Source of the DNA: Linanthus parryae
Lineage: Eukaryota; Streptophyta; Magnoliopsida; Ericales; Polemoniaceae
Assembly (NCBI GenBank): GCA_023055425.1
Contig: JALGPY010000005.1
Span: 75,681,495-75,745,494, forward strand
Reading direction: 5' to 3'
DNA: 64,000 bases
Both the position numbers and the translations under genes were made by a program. This document shows positions 10,380 through 20,396 of the stretch, piece after piece. Position 1 is the first letter of the stretch, and every line of letters begins with the position of its first letter. Under the pieces are notes generated by a model, which ran no database searches, was not told the DNA's origin, and saw only the letters and a program-made list of their open reading frames with translations.

Positions 10380-10708
10380 TATTAGCAATATTGGATAACA
10401 GAAGATGAAGCCCAATGCCAAAGCCCAGAAAGAATCAAGTCAAGCCCAATAAGAGAAAGAAGCCCAAAGATTAGTCAAAGACAAAAGTCAAACCCTAGAA
10501 GGACCTTTCTGTCATGTTCTACAAACTCTAGCACTCTCTCTCTATATTTGCTGAACGGTCACATATACGACCGTTCAGAGCTGTGTATTAATTCTCCTCT
10601 CTGTATTGAGAAACCCTAAGGCATTATGTTCACTGTATTTGGCTCTTCGAGAGCTCCGCCTCCTTATCTGTTTATTTGCCTTCATTCATCTAATTAATCC
10701 AGTTTTCA
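10380..10708 (+). repeat. 3' LTR of the Ale-like copia element
   Basis: A 329-bp partner of 5660-5988, with no differences seen. It ends TTTTCA and is followed by ACCACATGCC, which does not duplicate the left flank. Confidence 0.93.
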
Positions 10709-10852
10709 ACCACATGCCCAAAACATACATCCCCTACCAAAAACTACCACCCCCATAACCAGTGCTTACAAATATGTACAATATTTACAACAAAAAATAA
10801 CCCGAAACTACGTATGAAAAAGAGGAATTCTGGAGAGCTCGGGAGTAACATC
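10709..10852 (-). other. Flank between copia elements, possible LINE 3' UTR continuation
   Basis: This non-coding A/C-rich stretch may continue the antisense LINE tail of 5591-5659, interrupted by the copia insertion. Its identity is not proven. Confidence 0.3.
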
Positions 10853-12750
10853 TGTTGGAGTATATGCCCTAGAGCAATCTATATTTAGTATGAACATTGT
10901 TTGCCTAGAATATTTATTTATTATTTATGAAGATATTTAATATAATAAAGTCCTTAGATTACATTGTGTTGTTTATCTTAAAGGGTAATGGACACTAAAC
11001 CTACATGACAAATGCATTTTGGTACACAAAACTCCCTGCACTTTCAATTTCCCACCACAACCCCCTGCAGTATACATCCGTGGGACACATAACCCCATGC
11101 AGTTTCAGTTTCCCACTAAACCCCCTGCAATATACATTTGGGGGACACTTTACACCAAATTGATAATGCAAGTTGAATTCTTAAGGGAAATTCATTGCGT
11201 GCTATTCACGTGCTCACTCTATGGATGAAGAAAAAACAACTTCAAAGACCATCACATTATTAGCACGTGATGAATTTCTGTTAGAAATTTGACACTCGTT
11301 ATCAATTTGAGGTTAAGTGTCCCACATATGTATATTGCAGGGAGTTTAGTGGGAAATTGAAAATGCAGGGGGTTATGTGTCCCACGGATGTATATTGCAG
11401 GAGGTTGTAGTGGGAAATTGAAAGTGCAGGAGGCTTTGTGTCCCAAAATACATTTTGCATGTAGGTTTAGTGTCAATTACCATATCTTAAATATTCCTAG
11501 TCCATTATATTGATTAACATGACTTTCACAATAGACTAGTATGTGGGTAGATTTTAATGGAGATATCAAGTCTAACACACGATTATGCATTAGGAGTAAT
11601 GGCATACTCGAGTGACCCGCAACGAGAAGGCTACATTAAGTTATGTTAACGTCACAAGTGCTTCTTGACATGCTAATGGTGTTGTAATCTTTAGAATTGA
11701 AGTCACTAGATACTCTAGTTGTGAAATATCATGCTTTGATATTATCAAACGTTACACCGCAACTGAGTAACTATAAAGATATTCATCGGGCATGATAGGA
11801 AACAAGCTTGGAGATGGTAGTGATGTAGAGAGGATTTGTCCCTCCCACAATGGGAGAAAACATCCACGACCACTCGAGGGGTAGTGCTTATTGAATGTCT
11901 GGCCAGACTCAGCTAAATCAATATGGAGATATTGATGTTATCTGTATAGATAAACCTATTCCCAGGATCGAGAAAGTATGGATTGGATATACGAGTGTGA
12001 CATTTATGTCTCGTGTCCAATCCGGATATAGAGACAAAGAGATAGATACAACACGGTAACATTGGGCACATGGTTTGTGGGATCACCGACTTTTCTATTA
12101 GTTGGGTGGCATAGATGTGTTTCTAGACACCACTCTATGTTTGTAATAGATATTGCCAACTAAGTAGGAACCTATAGGGTCACACACCAAATGGATTAAA
12201 CTAGGTTTGAATATTAATTAGTTGGAATAATTAATTAAAAGATCATAACGCAACCACATTGAAGGTTAGTAGGACTAATTTGCGAGATAGACTAATCCGT
12301 GTATGAACATGATTAGTATTGGGACAAATATTTAGTTAATAAGGAGTTATTAACTATATACAGGAACTCTAGCTTATTATTTTCTCAAGTAAGTCATTAT
12401 TGAAAGAACATAACAAAGCAAGGAGAGAGACAAAGAAAGGTTGGCACCCTTCCCGTCCCACCCCCCCAATGCCTTCGGCAACCCTTGTGGCGCGACCCTC
12501 TTGGTGCTCTGTTTTGCATGATCTCTTTCTTCCTTCGGTTGCTAGCACTACAGGTGGAGAATGGTTCCAGCTGCAATCCAAATGTGTGGATACCATAGAG
12601 ACGAAGACACAATTCTTCGTAGTGATACAAAAACTAAGGTACATGTTTCGTTAACCCTAATCATGTTATGAATGCTTTCCTGCAATCCGTGGAGGGCTTT
12701 GAGCAGGTTTATTTTTGTTATTCCGATGCGTGATATTATGTGTTACTTTT
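10853..12750 (+). repeat. 5' LTR of copia-2 (with MITE inside)
   Basis: It starts TGTTGGAG and aligns along its length with the solo LTR at 55975-57407, sharing CCTAGAG, AAGTCCTTAGATT, GGCCAGACTCA and the GGATATAGAGACAAAG segments, plus the first part with 45603-45726. Excluding the 509 bases of MITE plus duplicated site it is about 1.4 kb. The right end is degraded; a poor match to a tRNA-iMet primer site lies near 12755, so this boundary is approximate. Confidence 0.7.
10983..11482. mobile_element. Mutator-like MITE, 500 bp, long terminal inverted repeats
   Basis: The left arm begins GGGTAATGGACACTAAACCT, and the right arm read in reverse begins TGGTAATTGACACTAAACCT. The arms pair for about 180 bp. 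A perfect 9-bp target duplication TATCTTAAA lies at 10974-10982 and 11483-11491, and the LTR without insert is visible at 55975-57407. A 9-bp duplication with long TIRs indicates a Mutator-like element. Each arm holds two tandem subunits with CCCTGCAATATACAT and GGGACAC motifs. It encodes no protein. Confidence 0.88.
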
Positions 12751-13058
12751 ATCAGTTTTTACACTGTAACCGTTACTTTTCGTAAAAACTGGAGTTTAGC
12801 ATAATGATTCAAAATGAATATGATTTAATAGAGATTGTGCCAAATTACATACGCATAAAATTTGAAAAATTTCGTTCACATATGATGTGAGTTTTTGGGT
12901 TTTGAAAAGTTATGGTTTGGGCACAATTGGGGAAAAATGATTTTTTCTCATCCATTGGAAATAAGCACACAAGGAAAGGATGAAGAGTTTTTGGATACAA
13001 CCCTAGGGTTTGACCCTAAGGTCACCCCCTTCCTTGCGCGCCAAACTTAGGCTGCTGC
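12751..13058 (+). other. Copia-2 leader, first part
   Basis: Non-coding leader downstream of the 5' LTR. It ends at the GCTGC pentamer (13054-13058) duplicated by the Athila-like insertion. No ORF. Confidence 0.5.
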
Positions 13059-14521
13059 TGATAACTCCATATTTGGAGTTATATTCGTATATGTTTCCTT
13101 ACCGTTTTGCGTGTATTCCGATGCATTTTGAGGGATTTCGGACCATTTCTTGCTAAAATTGGAGCATGTTGAGTCTTTGCATGTTAATGATGAGTCCGGG
13201 CACTTTTTGCATTAATTTTGACTATATTTTATCACGTTTGATCTTCCGGTATGTTTCTCGTGTTGTGGTTTTCAGGAACCGGGAGCTCGGGACGTGGCAT
13301 TGGAGCAAAAGTGAACTTCGGAAAAGTTGGAGGCTCAAAGGAATGCTCGGGAAGTGAAGACGACGGGAAAAAGAGCAAGAAGATGGAGTTTTGATGGTGG
13401 CTGCCCAGAAGTAATCGTACGATTACATGGAGGTAATCGTACGATTACCCCTTAGCCAAAATTTCATGCAGCAAGTAAACGCACGAAGTAAACGCAGAGG
13501 TAAACGCAGCAAGTAATCATACGATTACATCAAGGTAATCGTACGATTACCTCTGCTGCCAGGATCGGATTTTTGGGGCAATTTCGCTATTTTGGCATAG
13601 TTTTGAGATGTTTGAGCCACGGAAGACTTAGGAAACATTGGGGAACGTGTTTGGCATCAGAAAACACATTGGGAGACGTGCTTGGAGAGCTTGAGCTAGG
13701 TTGGAGAGCTTGGATCATCCGTTTGGCTTCTAATCTTCGTTTCTTCTCTAGTTTTTCATATTGGATCATGATACTTTGTATTTTGAACATGATTATGAGT
13801 AGCTAAACCCTTATTTTGGGATATCTCGTAGGAAACTAGGGTTTGATCACTACACTTGTGAATTATGGATTTACTTGCATGCTTTTGAGCTTAATTGATG
13901 ATTTCTTATCTAGTTATGTGTATTTTATGAGTTTCATCTATCTTTTCTATTGGTAGACGTATTAATAGAATTGTGCTAGGTTATGAACGATAGAGGAATC
14001 TACGTTTGTTCCCCGGAAAATTGAAATACACACTAGCCGTATCTAGGGTTGAGGAATCTTGCTAGTTAGCTAAGAACAAGAGTAGAATTATTATCGTAAT
14101 GCGTGTTTAAACTTGAGTAAGCTAGAGGAATCAGTTACGATAGTTGAGGCATAGTTATTGGTTGAGACATCTTCAATATAAAATTGCTCGTTTAACTAGA
14201 ACAAGAACTCATCGTGTTAGTAGAACATAAATCCAACGTAGTGTGAAATACCTAGTGATCCGTAGAGATATCCTGAATTTGATCAATCTTGAGACACATC
14301 AAAATCAACTCGTGCTTATTAATCTTGAAATAATTCATTGAATTATTTGGGATAATTGTTATTTTAATTTTTAGTAGAATTAGAAACAACTCAACTGCGC
14401 TTTGCCCACATAAAGAATAAATTTAGTAGTTAATTTACACGAAGTCCCTTGGGTTCGACAAACCGGACTTTTCCGATTATTACTACACCGACAACTGTGC
14501 ACTTGCAGTTGGAGCGTGTCA
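13059..14521 (+). repeat. 5' LTR of the Athila-like element
   Basis: A 1463-bp direct repeat of 26384-27850. It contains four copies of a 16-bp palindrome related to GTAATCGTACGATTAC (13411, 13433, 13513, 13535) and a run of GTAAACGCA-type repeats at about 13473-13511. A 63-codon frame in each LTR has no recognisable product. Confidence 0.92.
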
Positions 14522-14527
14522 AGTTTT

Positions 14528-14545
14528 TGGCGCCGTTGCCGGGGA
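14528..14545 (+). promoter_or_regulatory. Primer binding site, tRNA-Asp
   Basis: TGGCGCCGTTGCCGGGGA lies seven bases after the 5' LTR and complements the 3' end of plant tRNA-Asp, as in Athila-type elements. Confidence 0.9.
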
Positions 14546-14659
14546 CTTCTGATAAATTAGCTATTATTTTTCTCTTTAGGGATTTACTTTTCAGTTTATA
14601 TTTGTTACTCACCTGTTTTGTGTGTGTGAACCGTGTTTCAAGTCTGATTCATTTGGTGC

Positions 14660-16430
14660 ATGTCACGTTCTAGAGACGAGCCTTTGCATCCAACACTTGA
14701 AGACCCGGAATCCTTATTGCGAGCACAGAATAGAGACAAGAGGAAAGCAAATTCAGTTCAAATGGACGAGCAAACTAGAGCTGAGTTTGAGAGGTTCCGC
14801 AAAGGCCTCGAAGATGCAGAAGCAGCTAGAGCTGCAGCTGTGGAAGATGCAGCAAATCGAGCAAGGGAGACTAAGCAGCTTAGGGCTCAAATGGCTGAGA
14901 TGCAGGCAGTGATTGATCGCATGAAACCCCCAAATCCACGACAACTCCCTGGTGCAGAAATAGTTGATAGAAATAATGGAGGAGTTAATGTTGGAAACAA
15001 CGGAGGCAATGGAAACAATGGTGGCAATGGGAACAATGGGGGTAATAATCGGAACAATAACGGCCGGAATGTGGTGGAGCAAGTCAACAATGCTGAGGAG
15101 GATGAGCGTCCTTTGGTGGACTACTTCAGGACTACACCGGAGGGATATCATCCTACCATTGTCAGGCCGCAGATTAATGCCGCGCATTTCGAGATTCGCC
15201 AACCGTTGATCAATATGGTTAGGGATGAATGCTTATTCACTGGAGCCCCGAGTGATGATCCACATCAGCACTTGCTCAATTTCGAGCAGATTACTTCTAC
15301 CATGTATGACCAGAGAGTTCCAATCGAGACGATAAAGCTCATGCTTTTCCCCTTCTCTTTATCGGGAAAGGCAAAGACATGGCTTATGGAACTTCCAGCA
15401 GGCAGCATAGTTACATGGGCAGATTGTAGCAGAGAGTTTCTCAGGAAGTATCTTCCACCATCCAAGGTTGCTCAACGGATGGCTGACATAACTAAATTTA
15501 CACAGCAGGAAGATGATTCTCTGGGTGATACGTGGAGAAAGTTCAACCAGCTCCTTCGCAGATGCCCTACACACGGAGAGCCATGGTATAAACTTCTCCA
15601 TTAATTTTATAATGCCTTGGACAGAGAGACTGCTAGTGAGCTAGACATGATGGCTCAAGAAAATTTTATGGGAATGGGACTACAGAGATGTCGTGATCTG
15701 CTAGATAATGTAGCAAAACGTGAATCCACGAGGTCTGAGACTCGTAGAAACACGAAATCAGATGGGGCATTGGTTAGTAAGATAGAGTCTATGGTGGAAC
15801 ATAAATTTGAACATCAGATGGCAGTGATGACTTCGGCTTTCAGTAATTTGAATCCTTCGGCACATGTGAAGTCAGTGGGAGAGATGGTAGCAGATGCAAA
15901 TCAAGGATATGGGGATGGCATTGAAGACGTGAATTACATGGGTCAACAAAGACAGCAACAATGGCCAAACACCTATCATCCTAACAATCGCAATAACCCC
16001 AACTTCAGCTATGCCAATCCGAATAGTGGTTTATATGCGCCAGGTCATAGGCCAAATGTTCCTTACCAAGCTCAGAGACAGGTTCCACAACAACAGGCTC
16101 CACCTCCACTCTCAGAAGAACAGGATACAAACGCGATGTTGAGGAAACTGTTAGCTAGCAATGATAAGACTGAGAGCAAGATTGTAGCAATGGAAGCTTC
16201 GCTAAAGAGCCATGAAACACAAATTGGCCAAATAGCTAATCAGAATCCTCGACTTCCACCAGGTATACTTCCGTCCAACACTATTACTCCAACTGAGCAA
16301 TTTAAGGCTATTACTACTCGCAGTGGGACCACTACCCAGGATCCCCATATCCTACCCATGCGCGAGCTGAGGCGACTAAGGCCACTGAAAAAGCCTTGCA
16401 TGAAGAGATTCCCGTGCCTACCGTGATTCC
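14660..16430 (+). pseudogene. Athila-like gag, disrupted
   Basis: Begins MSRSRDEPLHPTLEDPESLL. A charged, likely coiled-coil segment (about residues 35-90) is followed by a Gly/Asn-rich tract (about 110-135), then the retrotransposon gag domain with HFEIRQPLINMV and FPFSLSGKAKTWLMELP. The frame is broken by TAA at 15602-15604; the same frame continues with FYNALDRETASELD, so the stop looks like a single nonsense change. A downstream Q/P/N-rich region lies at 15900-16120. Near 16345 one base appears missing, shifting into the frame that carries ALHEEIPVP. The product would be the capsid polyprotein in an intact relative. Confidence 0.8.
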
Positions 16431-17561
16431 CCAATCAAAGGACACGGTGAGGAAGTCGGATGAGAAACAGAAGCCAAGGGAGGAATACAGTGTGCGAGTG
16501 CCATACCCGCAGAGATTGAAGAGTCAAGAGGATGCCAAGCATTTCAGGAAGTTTGTGGATATCTTCAAGAAACTGCACATTAATATACCTTTTGCGGAGG
16601 CCATTTCACAAATGCCTAAATATGCCAAATTTCTCAAGGACCTCCTTTCTAATAGGAGGCGCATGGATGACTTTGAAACCGTGACTCTGAATGAGGAGTG
16701 TAACGCGGTTGTGCAAAAGGCGCTACCAAAGAAGATGAAAGATCCGGGCGGTTTCATCATTCCTGTTACATTGGGAGATGCATTTCATGGGAGGGCATTA
16801 TGTGATCTTGGTGCAAGTATTAATTTGAGCCACAGACTATCATTGATGTGGCCAATGGAGAGCTGACTATGCAGATCAACGATGAGAAGGTGGCCTTCAA
16901 TGTATTTGAGGCTATGAAGTTTCCCGCATATGCGGTAAGTGAGCAGTGCTTGGTGTGGAGGCATACACACCGGACGAAGAGGACGATATTTTGTTGGAGC
17001 AACTATATGAGGAGCTTGCTGCCAATGGAGAGCTGACTATGCAGATCAACGATGAGAAGGTGGCCTTCAATGTATTTGAGGCTATGAAGTTTCCCGCATA
17101 TGCGGTAAGCGAGCAGTGCTTTGGTGTGGAGGCATACACACCGGACGAAGAGGACGATATTTTGTTGGAGCAACTATATGAGGAGCTTGCTCTACTCCCC
17201 ATTCCTGGCTACTGGGGACTATCATTGATGTGGCCAATGGAGAGCTGACTATGCAGATCAACGATGAGAAGGTGGCCTTCAATGTATTTGAGGCTATGAA
17301 GTTTCCCCCATATGCGGTAAGCGAGCAGTGCTTTGGTGTGGAGGCATACACACCGGACGAATAGGACGATATTTTGTTGGAGCAACTATATGAGGAGCTT
17401 GCTCTACTTGATTCCAGCGAGAAAGAGCAAGCCTTAGATGTTCATTGGCGCCAACCATTACCCCTCTTTAATGAGGGAAGCAGGAAGATTCTTACTCCTT
17501 CTCTTATTACTGCTCCTGTTTTAGAATTAAAGCCCTTACATGTTCATTTGAAATATTTTAC
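16396..17561 (+). pseudogene. Athila-like protease region, core deleted, with triplicated linker
   Basis: The frame at 16396-16866 carries the gag-pro linker (RVPYPQRLK, KHFRKFVDIFKKLHINIPF) and reaches the protease active-site region ALCDLGASINL. It then jumps to TIIDVANGELTMQIND, a piece that in relatives lies after the protease core, so most of the aspartic protease appears deleted at about 16828. The linker that follows is present three times (see 16851-17410). A one-base loss near 17555 separates it from the pol frame. Without protease the element should not process its own polyprotein. Confidence 0.7.
16851..17410 (+). repeat. Tandem triplication in the protease-RT linker
   Basis: Three near-identical segments start GCCAATGGAGAGCTGACTAT at 16851, 17021 and 17233 (spacings 170 and 212 bases) and run through TATGAGGAGCTTGCT. 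The second unit carries an additional 40-base piece with CCCATTCCTGGCTACTGGGG. Each encodes GELTMQINDEKVAFNVFEAM and YTPDEEDDILLEQLYEEL. The few differences imply recent duplication. Confidence 0.85.
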
Positions 17562-20396
17562 TTGGGATCTAATGAGTCTTTACCTGTGATTGTGTCTGCA
17601 TGTTTGGACAGGGAACAGGAGGAGCAGCTTCTCAAGGTACTACAGGAGAGAAAGGCAGCTATGGGATGGACCATAGCAGATATCAAGGGGATCAGCCCCA
17701 CAGTTTGCCAGCACAAGATTCGGCTCATGGAAGATAAGAAGCCGGTAGTTCAGTTTCAGCGCCGCCTCAATCCTCACATGCAGGAGGTAGTGAAGAAAGA
17801 GGTGCTTAAATGGTTGGAGGCGGGCATCATTTATCCGATTTCCGATAGCACATGGACTAGCCCGGTGCAATATGTCCCTAAGAAGGGAGGTATAAAAGGT
17901 GATCAAATTGCCACTCGTACTGTTACTGGGTGGAGAGTTTGCATGGATTACCGCAAGCTCAATGATGCCACTTTGAAGGATCATTTTCCCCTTCCATTCG
18001 TTGATCAGATGCTTGATAGGCTGGCACATCATTCTCATTATTGCTTTTTGGATGGGTACTCCGGGTATAACCAAATAGCAATTGAGCCAGCTGACCAGGA
18101 GAAGACGACATTCACTTGTCCTTATGGGACTTTTGCTTTTAGGCGCATGCCTTTTGGGTTATGCAACGCACCTGCTACGTTTCAGAGGTGTATGATGTCG
18201 ATCTTCTGTGATATGATGGAGCAGAACTTTGAAGTGTTCATGGATGACTTCTCGCTCTATGGTGATGGATTCGAAGACTGCCTGCAACAGTTGGCCCGGG
18301 TTCTGGATAGATGTATTGACACCAACCTAGTGCTCAACTGGGAGAAGTGTCACTTCATGGTTACTGAGGGTATTGTTTTGGGCCACAAGATCTCCAGCAA
18401 AGGATTAGAGGTGGATAGAGCCAAGATTGAGGTTATTGAGAAGCTTCCTTACCTTACCTCTGTCAAAGGGGTAAGGAGTTTCTTGGGACATGCAGGGTTC
18501 TATCGGCGCTTCATTAAAGACTTCTCGAAGATCACGAAGCCTTTGTGTGGATTGCTTGAGAAGGATGCAGTTTTTGATTTTAGTGCGGAGTGCAAGTCAG
18601 CTTTTGATTTGCTCAAGGAAAAGCTGATTAGCGCGCCTATCATCACCACACCAGACTGGACACTACCATTTGAGCTCATGTGTGATGCTAGTGACTATGC
18701 GGTGGGAGCAGTTCTGGGCCAGCGGAAAGATAAGGTAGCTCACGTCATTTATTATGCCAGTCGTACTCTTAATGATGCACAGGTTAATTATGCTACCACG
18801 GAGAAAGAGATGTTGGCTATCATATTTGCGTTGGACAAGTTTCGTCCATATCTTGTGGGTTCTCAGGTGACGATCTTCACGGACCATTCAGCCCTCAAGT
18901 ACCTTCTCACCAAGAAGGACGCCAAGCCAAGATTGATCCGGTGGGTGTTATTGATGCAAGAGTTCGATGTGGTGATCAAAGATAAAAAGGGGGTAGAGAA
19001 TGTGGTTGCAGACCATTTGTCAAGACTGGAGAACGATAAGCAGGAGGATTTGCCGATTCGAGAGGATTTTCCAGATGAGCAGCTTATGGTTGTTGTTGCA
19101 GCTGTGCCTTGGTTTGCTGACTTGGCAAATTTCAAGGCACTCAACATTGTGCCCAAGGACCTGAATTACCACCAGAGGAAGAAATTCTTTGCATACGCGC
19201 GACATTATTTCTGGGATGATCCTTATCTGTTCAATTTGGGGGCGGACAATGTATTGCGGAGATGTGTTGCGGAACCGGACACGTTAGAGATCCTTAGACA
19301 CTGCCACGAGTTGAATTGTGGGGGACATTTCGGCAAATCACGCACAGTTGCGAAGGTACTTCAGAGTGGTTTCTTTTGGCCGACTCTGCATAAAGACGCC
19401 CATCTATTTGTACAGCAGTGTGACCGGTGCCAAAGAACAGGTAATATCTCTAACCGAAATGAAATGCCTCAAAATTTCGTGTTAGAAGTAGAACCGTTTG
19501 ATGTGTGGGGAATTGATTTTATGGGGCCATTCCCATCGTCGCTTGGTAATCTGTATATTCTGTTGGCGGTTGATTATGTCACCAAATGGGTGGAGGCTCT
19601 GGCGTGTCCAAAGAATGATAGTGCTACAGTCGAGAGATTCTTACGCAAGAATATATTCACAAGGTTTGGAACGCCTAGAGCCATTATTAGCGATGAGGGT
19701 TCACACTTTGTGAACAAGGTTTTTGCCAATACCTTGAGCAAGTATGGGGTAAAGACACACAAGATCTCATTGGCCTATCATCCACAATCTAATGGACAAG
19801 CTGAAGTGTCTAACCGTGAGATAAAGGGGATTTTAGAGAAAACTGTCAATCCAGGGCGCAAAGACTGGGCTCTACACTTGGATGATAGTTTATGGGCATA
19901 CCGGACTGCATACAAGACTCCCTTGGGCATGTCTCCCTACCAGCTCGTTTTTGGGAAATCGTGCCATCTGTCGGTGGAACTTGAGCACAAAGCGTTTTGG
20001 GCGTTAAAGAAATTAAATTTGGATGCTAAGCTCTCTGGTGAGCAAAGGAAGCAGGCATTGCTTGAGTTAGAAGAACACAGGTTGATGGCATATCAGAGTG
20101 CCAAGATCTACAAAGAGAGAACCAAGCAATGGCATGACAAGCATATCATTCCACGAGATTTCAGAGTGGGCCAGAAAGTACTGATATTCAACGCCCGACT
20201 GAAATTGTTTCCGGGCAAGCTGAAGTCAAGGTGGAGTGGTCCATTTACAATTACAGAGGTTTACCCATGGGGATCGCTCGAGGTAGAAGCTGAGAATGGG
20301 AACAGGTTCACGGTAAATGGACAGCGAGCAAAACCGTACGTGGACGGGAATTTCATTGGGGTTATCGACAGCCTCAAACCAATTCCCGGTATCTGA
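17562..20396 (+). CDS. Athila-like pol: reverse transcriptase, RNase H, integrase
   Basis: An unbroken 944-codon frame. The RT domain (about residues 55-260) opens with [20 protein letters not shown] and holds FMDD at 226-229. RNase H starts at about 370 ([15 protein letters not shown]375) and includes YYASRTL and [10 protein letters not shown]. The integrase HHCC finger is at about 585-630 ([12 protein letters not shown] to CDRCQR). The catalytic core has D652, D711 and E748, followed by a GPF-type C-terminal segment ([16 protein letters not shown]). The starting ATG is only the first in this frame; natural expression would be as part of a gag-pro-pol polyprotein, and the frame joins the upstream linker through a one-base loss. 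The domains look intact, so the protein could in principle act in trans. Confidence 0.9.
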   Translation: MGSNESLPVIVSACLDREQEEQLLKVLQERKAAMGWTIADIKGISPTVCQHKIRLMEDKKPVVQFQRRLNPHMQEVVKKEVLKWLEAGIIYPISDSTWTSPVQYVPKKGGIKGDQIATRTVTGWRVCMDYRKLNDATLKDHFPLPFVDQMLDRLAHHSHYCFLDGYSGYNQIAIEPADQEKTTFTCPYGTFAFRRMPFGLCNAPATFQRCMMSIFCDMMEQNFEVFMDDFSLYGDGFEDCLQQLARVLDRCIDTNLVLNWEKCHFMVTEGIVLGHKISSKGLEVDRAKIEVIEKLPYLTSVKGVRSFLGHAGFYRRFIKDFSKITKPLCGLLEKDAVFDFSAECKSAFDLLKEKLISAPIITTPDWTLPFELMCDASDYAVGAVLGQRKDKVAHVIYYASRTLNDAQVNYATTEKEMLAIIFALDKFRPYLVGSQVTIFTDHSALKYLLTKKDAKPRLIRWVLLMQEFDVVIKDKKGVENVVADHLSRLENDKQEDLPIREDFPDEQLMVVVAAVPWFADLANFKALNIVPKDLNYHQRKKFFAYARHYFWDDPYLFNLGADNVLRRCVAEPDTLEILRHCHELNCGGHFGKSRTVAKVLQSGFFWPTLHKDAHLFVQQCDRCQRTGNISNRNEMPQNFVLEVEPFDVWGIDFMGPFPSSLGNLYILLAVDYVTKWVEALACPKNDSATVERFLRKNIFTRFGTPRAIISDEGSHFVNKVFANTLSKYGVKTHKISLAYHPQSNGQAEVSNREIKGILEKTVNPGRKDWALHLDDSLWAYRTAYKTPLGMSPYQLVFGKSCHLSVELEHKAFWALKKLNLDAKLSGEQRKQALLELEEHRLMAYQSAKIYKERTKQWHDKHIIPRDFRVGQKVLIFNARLKLFPGKLKSRWSGPFTITEVYPWGSLEVEAENGNRFTVNGQRAKPYVDGNFIGVIDSLKPIPGI

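Larger units (their letters stand above)
5660..10708 (+). mobile_element. Intact Ty1/copia LTR retrotransposon, Ale/RE1-like
   Basis: The complete 5049-bp element runs: 329-bp LTR, primer binding site, single gag-pol ORF, polypurine tract, 329-bp LTR. I see no difference between the two LTRs by eye, and the ORF is unbroken, so insertion is recent or the copy was homogenised. LTRs start TATTAG, not the canonical TG, in both copies, and end CA. The compact size, short LTRs and RE1-like polyprotein suggest the Ale/Retrofit lineage (inference). The flanking pentamers do not match (CTGAT left, ACCAC right), so the usual 5-bp duplication is missing. Confidence 0.93.

Noticed and set aside
11019..11476. 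Two short ORFs of similar protein sequence on opposite strands
   Set aside because: They are translations of the two inverted arms of the MITE and arise from the palindrome.
13166..13357. A 63-codon ORF repeated identically at 26491-26682
   Set aside because: It lies in both LTRs, so repetition reflects LTR identity. No domain or start context supports a gene.
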